From the NCBI GenBank assembly GCA_025457865.1, contig JALOTP010000020.1, positions 1 to 64,000 on the forward strand: a stretch of DNA of 64,000 nt, read 5' to 3'. Under the pieces are notes generated by a model that saw nothing but the letters and a program-made list of their open reading frames with translations, made no database searches and was not told where the DNA came from. Positions 1 to 8,894 of this stretch are shown piece after piece (position 1 is the stretch's first letter; each line of letters opens with the position of its first letter). The position numbers were made by a program, and so were the translations under genes. Origin of the DNA: Thermoplasmatota archaeon (GTDB lineage Archaea > Thermoplasmatota > Penumbrarchaeia > Penumbrarchaeales > Penumbrarchaeaceae).

Positions 1-175
1 TATCAAATCAGAACAGAGAGATATTATTCATGGTTTTGACCTATAATACCGAAAAAGATGCAGTTATTTATATACTCATTCTAGGATTTCTAGGTAGCCG
101 GTCGAACTGGACCCGATGTGGCCTGTCAATGGTCCAGAACATTTGATTAACCCTGAAAGGGTGTTCCAGCAAACC

Positions 176-242
176 ATATATATATAGTAGATGGCTGAGG
201 GAAATCCGTCAGTCATAGCTATGGATAAAATAGGATAGGTGG
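176..242 (+). promoter_or_regulatory. TATA box and Shine-Dalgarno for the first gene
   Basis: An alternating TA run at 176-186 is a plausible archaeal TATA element about 60 nt before the ATG at 247. AGGTGG at 237-242 lies 4 nt before that ATG and decides the start. The rest of 1-246 is AT-rich intergenic DNA with a second TATA-like stretch near 65-75; no gene is seen in it. Confidence 0.6.
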
Positions 243-246
243 CAAA

Positions 247-3200
247 ATGACCGGAAAGGAAACCTCGCTAGCGATTATTTGTGCTTTGATGTTCGTGACA
301 ATGGCCTTTTTTACGGCATTGCCCGGGACCTCGGATGGGTCTGATCCCCCATCGAGAGCGGGGCTCTACCAGCATTCAGAGACCTATAACATCTCCTTCA
401 CCAAACCCAGCTTCTACGGCACGGACGATCCGTACTATTCCGTGGATGTCAAGGAGAACACCTGGGACGATATTGCAATCGTCCTCTTCTTCCAGAACCA
501 GGTGAGCACACAGAAGACCGTGGGGACCTACACACTGAACATCGCTGACATCTATCAGGGCGCCTACGTTACAACGGACGGCACCAAGGTCAGCACCGGG
601 ACCGACCAGAGGATCATAATGGAGGATTTCACGGCCTGCTGGTGCGTTTACTGTACAGGTATCGTAGGTGCAATGGAGAGAATGGACCATGATAGCTCCA
701 TGTTCCCTGACACTTATATTGGGATAGAATACCACGCAAGCAGCTCGAACGATGTCTATTACAAGGCAGATTCCGCGACCAGGGGCAACTTCTATACCGT
801 CCCCGGGTACCCGACCTATGTGATAGATGGTGTCGACCCGACGGTCGGAGGCAGTGCCAATGCCAACGATACGAACCTCGAGAACAGCATTAGGAGCAGG
901 GTCAACACACGGGCCGCAACGGCCGCTCCATTATCGATCGTTGCGACCGGTGGGCACGACTCGAGCAAATGCTGGATCGATTTCACGGTCACAGTGGAAG
1001 ATGCCTCCTTTGACAATATCAAGGTTGACTGCTTCGCTGTCCTTGTCCAGGATGCCTTCCCGAGGAGGCATAACGTCCCCGCTGGGAGCTCGGAGGCAAG
1101 GCTCGGCCTCATATGCGAAAAGGTCACCAAGTTCCGTGTCTTCGACATTGACGGGACACCGCCCTCCATATCCGATGTCCTCCCCCTCGCCGATACGGTC
1201 CTCTCAGGGGATGCTGAGATATCGTTCACGTCCGCAGACGTTGATGCCCCCACCAAACCCATCTCCAAGAAGGTCGAGGTTAAGAGGACGACCTCCGAGA
1301 CCTGGACCAGCATTGTCCCTGCCGCCGGCAAGTTCATCTGGAAGACCAATCAGATGAACGGGGCTAACCATGTCTGGCCTGATGGAGACTACGAGATAAG
1401 GATAACCGCTACCGACTACTGGGACGAGGTGTCAACGGTCACGGTCCCTGTCAAGGTCCTGAACCTCGACGCACCGGTCATAGAACTGAACGAATTGCTC
1501 ATCCAGGAGGGTCTGGACGATGGCATGGCAGAGGACCAGATGACCATTTACTGGACCGCCTCCGATGACGAGGACGGCGCTCTTGTCCTGGTCGACCTCT
1601 ACTATACGAGGCCGGGCAAGGATTGGACCGTGATAGCCTCAGACGTTGAGAACACGGGCTCATATGTGTGGGACCTTCTCGACCCGCGCATACCCGACGG
1701 TGACAGGTACAGGATCAAAGCGGTAGTGAGCGACGATGATGCTATGGAGACCGAGGTCGCAACAGGGTTCGAATTCGAGATAAACAATCCAGACCCGCCT
1801 GAGGTCAGGATAATATCGCCAACGGAGGGACAGGAGCTCTCAGGCCAACCCTCGATAAAATGGTCGGCCTTCGATAACGAGGACGAGCCCACCATGTTGA
1901 AGGCGGACATCTACCTCTCCTCCGATGACGGGGCCACTTTCACAGCGCTAATGTTGGGCGCTCCCAACTCCGGGACCTATAAGTTCGATTCGACCAAGCA
2001 TCTGGACTCGTATACCTACAAAGCGAAGGTCGTCATCAGGGACTCCACCGCGCTCTCGACAGAGGTGACCTCGCCCAGGTTCGCGATCTACAACAATGAT
2101 GCGCCCGAGTGTGCGATCACAACTCCCAGGGACGATAATGTCCTGACAGGGTCCGTTGAGTTCAAATGGACATCCGATGACGAAGAGGACGATACGGCAG
2201 ACCTCAAATACGACCTCATGTACATGTTCTCGACATCCTCATACTGGACCGAGCTCAGGATGGATGAGCCCAATACTGGTTCTCTTACCATTGATACGAC
2301 CGAGCTCGAAGAGGGTGATGGCATCTACACCTTCAGGTTGGTGGTCAAGGACACCAGGAACGAGGTGTCGGCAGAGAGCAGGGTGATAATAAGGGTCTAT
2401 AACCCGGACGCACCCATCATCTCCGAGAAGGCACTGACCTCCCCCGCGGCGAAGAAGGCCACACTCACCTGGGGCGCCTATGATGACGATCCTGCCGAGA
2501 CAGAGGGATTGAAGGTCTGGATCAGCCGCTCGCAGCGTCTTGAGACCGGAACGGAAACACCTGCCTGGACCTATCTGGCAGAGGGCATCCCCAACTCGGG
2601 GAGGTTCGTAATGGACGTGAGCTCGCTTCCGGATGGGAATTACAAGGTCATGCTCGAGGTCTATGACTGCACCGCTGTCAACCTCTCCGCCATGTACATT
2701 CTCGATCTGGTAGTGGACAACAACGACCCGCCGGAGCTTAGCTTCACGCAATCCCCGCCACCAGCATCCAACAATACCGATATCATTTCCTTCTCCTGGA
2801 GCGGCACCGACCCTGAGGGTAAGAACGTCGTCTATGACATCTACTATAGGATAGCGGGCACCACGAACTGGATAAGTATCGCGAACTCGCTCAGCGCCAC
2901 ATCTTTCAACTGGAACACAAGCAAGCTCACTACCGGCGATTACCAGTTGAGGATAGTCGGCACGGACTCCTCGACGGACAAGCTCGGATCGGAGATCATC
3001 ACAGAGCCATTCCATGTATATGTCGAACCGAAGGACATCGATATCGGACCGACCGACGACGATGACGATGATACGAATGGTGATGGGAACGATATGACCA
3101 CCGTCATCCTGATGGTGCTCATCATCACCGCGGTCGTACTCGTCGGGCTTGCCTTGATATCCATAATAATCATCAAAAAGCGCAAGGAGGCCGCACAGCT

Positions 3201-3444
3201 TCCTCCGCCCGGCGGAATGATGATGCCGCCTATGATGCCCCCGCAGAACCTGCCTCCTGGCCAGGTACCGACAGGACCGCTGCCTCCGCAGTCAGTTCAG
3301 CAGACCCTGCCCCCTGCACCGATGACCACCCCAGTGACCCCGGCTCCAGCGGTCGCTCCCCTGCAGGTCCCACAAGCACCTGCTGTCCCTCAGACCCCGG
3401 TCGTCCAGCAGCCGCCGGTGACACCTCCGGTCATACAACAGTGA
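247..3444 (+). CDS. Anchored surface protein with thioredoxin-like domain and Ig/PKD-type repeats
   Basis: This is a 1065-residue exported protein. Residues 8-30 form a signal peptide. A thioredoxin-like region spans about 118-235, with a CVYC pair (C133, C136) after an extra Cys at 131 and a cis-Pro-like VPGYPTY motif. Five to seven beta-sandwich repeats of 90-105 residues follow. A Thr/Asp linker leads to a transmembrane helix (about 953-978), a short basic stop-transfer and an 80-residue cytosolic tail rich in Pro, Gln and Met. The layout suggests a membrane-tethered extracellular protein with a redox or Omp28-like module. Its substrate is unknown. The thioredoxin-like assignment rests on motif and position only. 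Confidence 0.8.
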   Translation: MTGKETSLAIICALMFVTMAFFTALPGTSDGSDPPSRAGLYQHSETYNISFTKPSFYGTDDPYYSVDVKENTWDDIAIVLFFQNQVSTQKTVGTYTLNIADIYQGAYVTTDGTKVSTGTDQRIIMEDFTACWCVYCTGIVGAMERMDHDSSMFPDTYIGIEYHASSSNDVYYKADSATRGNFYTVPGYPTYVIDGVDPTVGGSANANDTNLENSIRSRVNTRAATAAPLSIVATGGHDSSKCWIDFTVTVEDASFDNIKVDCFAVLVQDAFPRRHNVPAGSSEARLGLICEKVTKFRVFDIDGTPPSISDVLPLADTVLSGDAEISFTSADVDAPTKPISKKVEVKRTTSETWTSIVPAAGKFIWKTNQMNGANHVWPDGDYEIRITATDYWDEVSTVTVPVKVLNLDAPVIELNELLIQEGLDDGMAEDQMTIYWTASDDEDGALVLVDLYYTRPGKDWTVIASDVENTGSYVWDLLDPRIPDGDRYRIKAVVSDDDAMETEVATGFEFEINNPDPPEVRIISPTEGQELSGQPSIKWSAFDNEDEPTMLKADIYLSSDDGATFTALMLGAPNSGTYKFDSTKHLDSYTYKAKVVIRDSTALSTEVTSPRFAIYNNDAPECAITTPRDDNVLTGSVEFKWTSDDEEDDTADLKYDLMYMFSTSSYWTELRMDEPNTGSLTIDTTELEEGDGIYTFRLVVKDTRNEVSAESRVIIRVYNPDAPIISEKALTSPAAKKATLTWGAYDDDPAETEGLKVWISRSQRLETGTETPAWTYLAEGIPNSGRFVMDVSSLPDGNYKVMLEVYDCTAVNLSAMYILDLVVDNNDPPELSFTQSPPPASNNTDIISFSWSGTDPEGKNVVYDIYYRIAGTTNWISIANSLSATSFNWNTSKLTTGDYQLRIVGTDSSTDKLGSEIITEPFHVYVEPKDIDIGPTDDDDDDTNGDGNDMTTVILMVLIITAVVLVGLALISIIIIKKRKEAAQLPPPGGMMMPPMMPPQNLPPGQVPTGPLPPQSVQQTLPPAPMTTPVTPAPAVAPLQVPQAPAVPQTPVVQQPPVTPPVIQQ

Positions 3445-3468
3445 TACGTTAATGGCCATCAGGCCCCA

Positions 3469-4749
3469 TCATAGACCGGCATCTTCCAGCTGGTCCTCTT
3501 TCCATTTGACCGTCAGCCTGTAGGCGAGCGGCGTTACTAGTACGGTCAGCATGGTCATAAGTACGACCATGGAGAACTCCTCGGGACTGATGAAACCCTC
3601 CCTCAAACCGGTCTTGATAAGTATCAGTTCGAGAGCTCCCCTGCCCCACATTGCAACACCTATCAGCATCGCTCCGGAAGGAACTGTCCCTTTCAATCTT
3701 GCCCCCAGACCGCAGCCTATGCTCTTTCCTGCTATCGCCAGCAGGAATAGCGCCAAGGAACCTAATATGATATATGGTACCGATCCCCCGCCCTTGGTCA
3801 CGAGCGCCGAACCGAGCATTATCCCGACGACCCCGAAGAAGATGGGGGAGAAAAGGGACTCTGTCATCCTGGTGAAGAACCTCTTGAACTTCATGAACGC
3901 GACCCCTCGCTTCATCATGGGGTCGGGCACCTGGCTCCAGGAGCTGAGGAACAAACCTGCTATGTAAACACCTATTACCTCGTGCAGCCCGACCCACTTG
4001 GAGATTATCCCGAGCCCGAAGGCCAGGAAGAACCCGAAGGAAAGGAGCACCTCGAAGCCCCTGGGCACGATCCGGTCAAGCACTTTATGTGACACCTTTG
4101 TCAGGATGAAGAAGGTTATGACAAGGAACAGCCCCACCTGCAGTGATGTGAAGGTCAGGCTAAGCAAGGTCAGAGCTATTCCTTCCACGTTACCTATGAC
4201 TGGAATGAGTATTCCAGGAGTGGTCCTCACGAAGGTGAGGACGACGCCCAGCACGAAGACCGCCATGATATCATCAACGAAACTTGCTCCCACCACCAGG
4301 GTCCTGAGCCTCTTGAACCGTGTATGCCGAAGGACAGTGGATGATACCTCTATGGCAGAGTTCGAGATTATTGCGCCCAGAAAGAGCGATGTCTCGAGTG
4401 TGAAGGAGAGAACAAGGAAGGACGCGGCGAAGATCAAAGCGAAGGTGACGGCCACCCCCAGCGCCCCTATCAGAATGGAGCTCCACCTCTGCTGCCTGAA
4501 GGCCGAGAAATCTGTGAACAGGCCCGCGTGTAACATGACGACTATGACCGCGAACTCCGCGAAGGTCTGGATGTCGGAAAAATCGGTAAGGATCCCTAGG
4601 ACCAGCGGGGACAGGAGTATCCCGCCAAGGACCTCTCCAACGACCGGGGAGATGTTCACCCTCCTGAACAATAGCCCCAGACCTCTTGAGAATATAAGCA
4701 GGAACAACAGTGCCATGAGGATGTCGTCCACAGGTCGGAACAGCCCCAA
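3469..4749 (-). CDS. Cation:proton antiporter (CPA2/Kef-type membrane domain)
   Basis: This 426-residue polytopic protein has about 12 hydrophobic helices and a Kef/NapA-like N-terminus (GEVLGGILLSPLVLG). It probably exchanges K+ or Na+ for H+ across the membrane. The protein ends soon after the last helix with a short charged tail, so it lacks the cytosolic RCK/TrkA-N and TrkA-C domains found in many KefB/C proteins. It starts 19 nt after the diadenylate cyclase gene on the same strand and is almost certainly co-transcribed. That links ion flux to c-di-AMP, whose known targets in other microbes include K+ and Na+ transporters. The ion selectivity cannot be read from the sequence. Confidence 0.88.
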   Translation of the reverse strand: MGLFRPVDDILMALLFLLIFSRGLGLLFRRVNISPVVGEVLGGILLSPLVLGILTDFSDIQTFAEFAVIVVMLHAGLFTDFSAFRQQRWSSILIGALGVAVTFALIFAASFLVLSFTLETSLFLGAIISNSAIEVSSTVLRHTRFKRLRTLVVGASFVDDIMAVFVLGVVLTFVRTTPGILIPVIGNVEGIALTLLSLTFTSLQVGLFLVITFFILTKVSHKVLDRIVPRGFEVLLSFGFFLAFGLGIISKWVGLHEVIGVYIAGLFLSSWSQVPDPMMKRGVAFMKFKRFFTRMTESLFSPIFFGVVGIMLGSALVTKGGGSVPYIILGSLALFLLAIAGKSIGCGLGARLKGTVPSGAMLIGVAMWGRGALELILIKTGLREGFISPEEFSMVVLMTMLTVLVTPLAYRLTVKWKEDQLEDAGL

Positions 4750-4768
4750 TTTCAGTCCGACCTCCCGT

Positions 4769-5590
4769 TCAATTGAGGTCCTCCTTCAGGACCACTTTGC
4801 CGTTCCGGAATATCCTCACGGTCCCTGAGGATGACAGGGCGAACGAGACGCATTTGGTCGAATAGGTGATGGATGCAGCGGCCAGATGCCTGCCGCCGAG
4901 ACCGCCCGTCGTCTGGACCTGCGGATCTACCATGATGTACCTACCAGCAGAGATGATGCGTCCCTTGGGGTCCACGACGAAGGCCCCGTCCAGTTGGGCG
5001 AACTCCTTTATGGACTCCCAGTTCTCCTTGTTCAGCAGGCTCTTTATGGTCTCTTCCTGGTTCTGATAGGGGTTCATGACGAGCTGCTTTGAGCTCTCCA
5101 GGACCTTCTCCGTGTCGCCAACGACGAAAAGGGTCCCTATACGCTTACCCTCCCTTCCTTCAAGATGGAGTTCGAATATGATCTTCAGGAGGGACTCCAT
5201 GACCTCCTTGTCAACGACGTCAGAGATCTCTTCCATTACCCTGTAGAAGGGCATGGCCGAGGAATTGAACTCGAGAATGAAGCGGAACGGATAGTCAGAT
5301 ACCAGCAGGACCTCCATATTAGGGGTTATGTAGCCACCCAGGAATATCCTGAATATGAGCCGCTCTATGAAGTTCATGAAGTAGATGGAGTTCTCCAGGT
5401 TCCTCGAGTAGGTATAATAGATCACCCCTTCCCTGACATTGACCTCCTTGTCACGGGATGTGAGGACAATGGTCTTATCGGAACTTATTCGGTCCAGCAT
5501 CTGTGCGATGATGGTATCGTCGTCCGAGACCACTATGGAAAGGTCATACTTCTTGTTCTTCTCGAACAGTACCTCGACTACCGGATGCAT
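4769..5590 (-). CDS. dacZ: Diadenylate cyclase, DacZ-type (c-di-AMP synthase)
   Basis: This 273-residue protein joins an archaeal N-terminal alpha/beta domain (about 1-135) to a C-terminal DAC domain. DAC hallmarks are the segment at 152-175 (GTLFVVGDTEKVL), DGA at 201-203, and an RH motif at 234-235 within a Gly-rich loop. The enzyme condenses two ATP into c-di-AMP. The loop reads RHL instead of the RHR typical of bacterial CdaA/DisA. Whether this is normal for the archaeal branch could not be checked. The gene heads a two-gene operon with the cation:proton antiporter. A TATA element (5621-5629) about 26 nt before the expected start implies a very short leader. Confidence 0.87.
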   Translation of the reverse strand: MHPVVEVLFEKNKKYDLSIVVSDDDTIIAQMLDRISSDKTIVLTSRDKEVNVREGVIYYTYSRNLENSIYFMNFIERLIFRIFLGGYITPNMEVLLVSDYPFRFILEFNSSAMPFYRVMEEISDVVDKEVMESLLKIIFELHLEGREGKRIGTLFVVGDTEKVLESSKQLVMNPYQNQEETIKSLLNKENWESIKEFAQLDGAFVVDPKGRIISAGRYIMVDPQVQTTGGLGGRHLAAASITYSTKCVSFALSSSGTVRIFRNGKVVLKEDLN

Positions 5591-5617
5591 CCTTGGTCCC
5601 GGACCTCATCGAACCCC

Positions 5618-5632
5618 CTGATATTAAAACTT
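5618..5632 (-). promoter_or_regulatory. TATA element for the dacZ-antiporter operon
   Basis: The minus-strand sequence TTTTAATAT (5621-5629) lies about 30 nt before the dacZ ATG at 5590, the spacing expected for an archaeal promoter with a leader of fewer than 10 nt. The remaining 5633-5741 is an AT-rich divergent spacer that should also hold the egsA promoter. Confidence 0.5.
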
Positions 5633-5741
5633 CACTTATGGATGGTAAAAAAAGAGGATAATGGGCATATAGGGAGACCATTGACAGGGTCATCCTTCAT
5701 GACGAAAAGGATTAACAATACATAGGGCCCTTCACCGATGG

Positions 5742-6830
5742 ATGAACGAGTCCGAGCGGTCCGATGAGGACCAGAGGTCCCTCCCCTTCATGGAACTGCC
5801 CAGGGGGATCATGATGAGAGCGGGGGCCCTTGCCGAGGTGGGGTCCGTATGTAAGCGGTTCCATCTCAAAGGTACGGGCATAATCGTTTGCGACCCCACG
5901 ACATACGAGGTGGCTGGCAGGGAGGTGCAGCGTTCGCTCGATGGCTCCGGGTTCGGCATAAAGGTCATACGGATAAGCGGGGCCACGGACAGGTCCGTGG
6001 AGGTCGTCAAGGAAATGGTGGACGACGCTTCGGAACATTTCATGCTGGGGGTTGGTGGAGGGAGGCCGATAGACGTGGCCAAGTACGTCGCTACCCTCAA
6101 GGACCTCGAGTTCATCTCCGTACCCACCGCCGCCTCGCACGACGGGATAGCATCGTCAAGGGCCTCCATAGAGATGGACGGGAGGAAGAAGACCGTTCAG
6201 GCAAAAGCCCCGCTCGCCGTCGTAGCTGACCTGCGGGTGATAGCGAACTCTCCTTTCAAGCTCCTTGCATCAGGGTGCGCGGACATCATCTCGAACTATA
6301 CTGCTGTTCTCGACTGGAAGTTGGCCCATAGGTTGAAGGACGAGTTCTTCTCCGAATATGCCGCCGCCCTTTCCGAGATGACGGCCAGGCTGCTAATAGA
6401 GAGGGCGCACGATATCAAACCCAGGCTGGAACCATCCGTGAGGATAGTCCTCAAGGCCCTGGTGAGCAGCTCGGTGGCGATGTCCATAGCCGGCACCTCC
6501 CGGCCCGCCTCTGGGTCCGAGCACATGTTCGCCCATTCCCTGGACCTTATAGCGAAGAGGCCTGCCCTCCACGGAGAGGAAGCTGGTGTCGGGACCATCA
6601 TGATGATGTACCTTCACGGGGGGGACTGGAAGGCCATCAGGGACGCCCTCATGACCATAGGCGCGCCCGTCGATGCGGAGGGTCTCGGTGTCACCGAGGA
6701 TGAGGTCATTAGAGCGCTCGTTGATGCCCATTCAATAAGACCCTCCCGCTATACCATCCTGGGGGACGGTCTAGAGGAGAGGGCCGCGAGGAAGGTCGCT
6801 TCATTGACCAAGGTCATCAACGGGCCTTGA
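5742..6830 (+). CDS. egsA: sn-Glycerol-1-phosphate dehydrogenase
   Basis: The enzyme reduces dihydroxyacetone phosphate to sn-glycerol 1-phosphate with NAD(P)H, the stereochemistry-defining step of archaeal lipid synthesis. The 362-residue length fits the family. The dinucleotide-binding loop GVGGGRPIDVAK is at 103-114, the TAASHDGIAS substrate loop at 129-138, and zinc-ligand positions at D181, H261/H265 and H277. The final 14 nt overlap the convergent membrane-protein gene. This gene is one of the clearest indicators that the DNA is archaeal. Confidence 0.95.
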   Translation: MNESERSDEDQRSLPFMELPRGIMMRAGALAEVGSVCKRFHLKGTGIIVCDPTTYEVAGREVQRSLDGSGFGIKVIRISGATDRSVEVVKEMVDDASEHFMLGVGGGRPIDVAKYVATLKDLEFISVPTAASHDGIASSRASIEMDGRKKTVQAKAPLAVVADLRVIANSPFKLLASGCADIISNYTAVLDWKLAHRLKDEFFSEYAAALSEMTARLLIERAHDIKPRLEPSVRIVLKALVSSSVAMSIAGTSRPASGSEHMFAHSLDLIAKRPALHGEEAGVGTIMMMYLHGGDWKAIRDALMTIGAPVDAEGLGVTEDEVIRALVDAHSIRPSRYTILGDGLEERAARKVASLTKVINGP

Positions 6831-7479
6831 GCTTCCGGGCCAATCCCCTGTATTGGTAGTAGAACAATGCAATGCCCAAGGCACTTATCGGTAGTGCGAA
6901 GGTCCAGAGGAAGAGGGAATACATATAGAGGAATACGAACAGGTTGAATGCCACTATGGCCAGGACCGCATAGAGCAGGTCCGGTCTGAAGATGCTCTTA
7001 ACGTTCCCTTTCGACATCATAAGTCCGACCGAGGCCTTGAAAGGCCCCACACCCAGTCCGAAAAGGACCACCCCTAGTACCATACCGATGTCTGCATCGA
7101 GGGACCTGAACATCCAGCCTGACAGGAACCCGATATATGTCGCCGATGCCCCAAGGCAGAACCCCAGGGCGATGAACGGGATGTCGCTGCGGTCCCTGAA
7201 CTTCTTCCTGTTTAGGTAGATCTGATATGCCAGAGCTTCGACAGGGGCCAGAAGGAGGATCGCGAGATATAGCTCGGCGCGGTCCGTCCCAAAGCTGAAA
7301 CTGAAGTACATATGGGCCACGGCCAGCGGTATCCCGGCGAAGAGACCTATGATGAAGGATGTCATGGTGTCCCTCTCCTCCAGGAAGCGTTCGTACCTCG
7401 AGGTGATGGCAAAGAGAAGGCCGAATGTGGGCAGTATCCCTATCACGAACGAGATGAGCGTTGTGAACCTGCCGTCCAT
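6817..7479 (-). CDS. Polytopic membrane protein of unknown function
   Basis: This 220-residue protein has about seven hydrophobic helices separated by short charged loops (for example RYERFLEERDT near 28-38 and NRKKFRDRSD near 89-98). The helix pattern and EERD loop recall PrsW-like membrane proteins, but the diagnostic EE/H residues of that protease are not clear, so no function is assigned. It is convergent with egsA and overlaps it by 14 nt. A GGGG stretch lies just before the ATG. Confidence 0.65.
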   Translation of the reverse strand: MDGRFTTLISFVIGILPTFGLLFAITSRYERFLEERDTMTSFIIGLFAGIPLAVAHMYFSFSFGTDRAELYLAILLLAPVEALAYQIYLNRKKFRDRSDIPFIALGFCLGASATYIGFLSGWMFRSLDADIGMVLGVVLFGLGVGPFKASVGLMMSKGNVKSIFRPDLLYAVLAIVAFNLFVFLYMYSLFLWTFALPISALGIALFYYQYRGLARKLKAR

Positions 7480-7579
7480 CCCCTGGGCATGAAGGGGCCC
7501 TTTATTTTACCTTTTCCCGTCGCTCGTGTTACCATCCGTTCCACAAGTTATTTTAGCAACTACCCTCCTTTTCTTCTGG

Positions 7580-8827
7580 ATGGACAGAAAGAAATGGTCT
7601 ATATTCTTCCCGGTGCTCATCGTCCTGGTCCTATCCGTACCCCTAGTGACCTCCACCCTTTGGGTCGATATCAAGGACGTCAGGGAGGTTGCAAAGGGCT
7701 CCGAGAGCACCGGAGGGATATTCTCTGGCTTCACCGAGAACACCGGCACCACTGTCCATATCATCCCCCCCTCGGTGATAGACGATAACATACCCGATAC
7801 GACCGAGAAGGTGAACTACACAACGTCTACCGGTCAGAACGTCTCCATCGAGCAAAGGACCCCCAAAGGGACGCTCATAGGTGGGATATTGAACGCCCTT
7901 GTGATGGCAGGTATCGCGGTGGTGGCTGCGTTCGGTATCTTCATGTTATTCAAATTGAGGCGAAAGCTCACCCTCAAGCTTTTCTTCGCTGCAGCTCTGG
8001 GACTTTGTTCTTCCGTTTCGCTCATGCTCTATCTCTACCTATCAAGGAGCATGGGGGAGGACCTGTTCGGCATCAACCTACCGGACAGCTACCCCCTTCT
8101 AGGCGCCATCGTCATCATAGGCATCATCGCTGGATTTCTCATAGTAAGGAACATGGTCTTCAGGGCGCTCGACCCGAAGAGGAAGAACCCAGCGTTAATA
8201 GCGTTCTGCATCCTCCTGGGACCATTCCTTGCCATAGTGCTACCGTTCTGGGTCGTTCTCTTCCTACTGGTGTTGATATCCCTATGGGACCTGTGGGCCG
8301 CAAAGAGGGGGATAATCAAGGAGATGGTGAACCTCTCTGACCAGCACAAGAAGGAAGAGAGGGTGACAAAGAAGGCTACCGCCGCATCCCAGGGCCAAAA
8401 GGCTGGGATAGAGACCGTCAAACCAACCCCCATGACCAAGAGGAAACCCCTTATCCAGGTGAATGCAGGGGAGGACATAACAACATACGGGCTCTACGAG
8501 GGAAAGCACTATTCACTTGGGATAGGCGATTTCATATTCTTTTCCCTCCTCGTATCGGCCACCTTCAAATGGATGCTGCTGAAGCTCCCGTTCGCAGGGT
8601 TCTACTCACCCTTCTGGGGGGAGGTCCTTGCCGTGGAGCTGACCGTTCTCGTCGCCATGGCAATATTGTTCGGACTGGACAAGACATTGTCATACTTGGA
8701 TAGGGAGACGGTCATGCCGGGACTGCCGCTGTCGATACTCTGGGGAACGGTGACTCTCATCATCCTTGGGCTGTTCCTTGAGGCCTGGAACCTCATCATG
8801 GTCGGAAGGGCGTTCAACCCGTTCTGA
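7580..8827 (+). CDS. Presenilin/SPP-like intramembrane aspartyl protease
   Basis: From the ATG at 7580 this is a 415-residue polytopic protein. Three family landmarks occur in order: WD at 236-237 in place of the usual YD, a GxGD motif GIGD at 314-317, and PGLP at 380-383 matching the PALP motif. Asp237 and Asp317 would form the catalytic pair that cleaves transmembrane helices of other proteins. An N-terminal anchor with a 75-residue loop precedes the core, and a hydrophilic loop (about 250-300) separates the two aspartates, as in presenilin homologues. TTATTTTA at 7549-7556 lies about 26 nt before this ATG, supporting a leaderless start over the in-frame codon at 7526. Confidence 0.78.
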   Translation: MDRKKWSIFFPVLIVLVLSVPLVTSTLWVDIKDVREVAKGSESTGGIFSGFTENTGTTVHIIPPSVIDDNIPDTTEKVNYTTSTGQNVSIEQRTPKGTLIGGILNALVMAGIAVVAAFGIFMLFKLRRKLTLKLFFAAALGLCSSVSLMLYLYLSRSMGEDLFGINLPDSYPLLGAIVIIGIIAGFLIVRNMVFRALDPKRKNPALIAFCILLGPFLAIVLPFWVVLFLLVLISLWDLWAAKRGIIKEMVNLSDQHKKEERVTKKATAASQGQKAGIETVKPTPMTKRKPLIQVNAGEDITTYGLYEGKHYSLGIGDFIFFSLLVSATFKWMLLKLPFAGFYSPFWGEVLAVELTVLVAMAILFGLDKTLSYLDRETVMPGLPLSILWGTVTLIILGLFLEAWNLIMVGRAFNPF

Positions 8828-8894
8828 ACCATGATCATGGACCCTGAGGCCATACGAAGTAATGCTTATTTCCGACCAAGAGGATGTATGGTCC

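Noticed and set aside
2239-3015. 258-residue minus-strand frame within the first surface-protein gene
   Set aside because: Shadow frame: Arg/Val/Gly-rich, no motifs, opposite a well-supported protein with signal peptide and anchor.
3998-4828. 276-residue plus-strand frame opposite the antiporter
   Set aside because: Shadow of the GC-rich transporter gene; Ser/Thr/Arg-rich composition without any fold signal.
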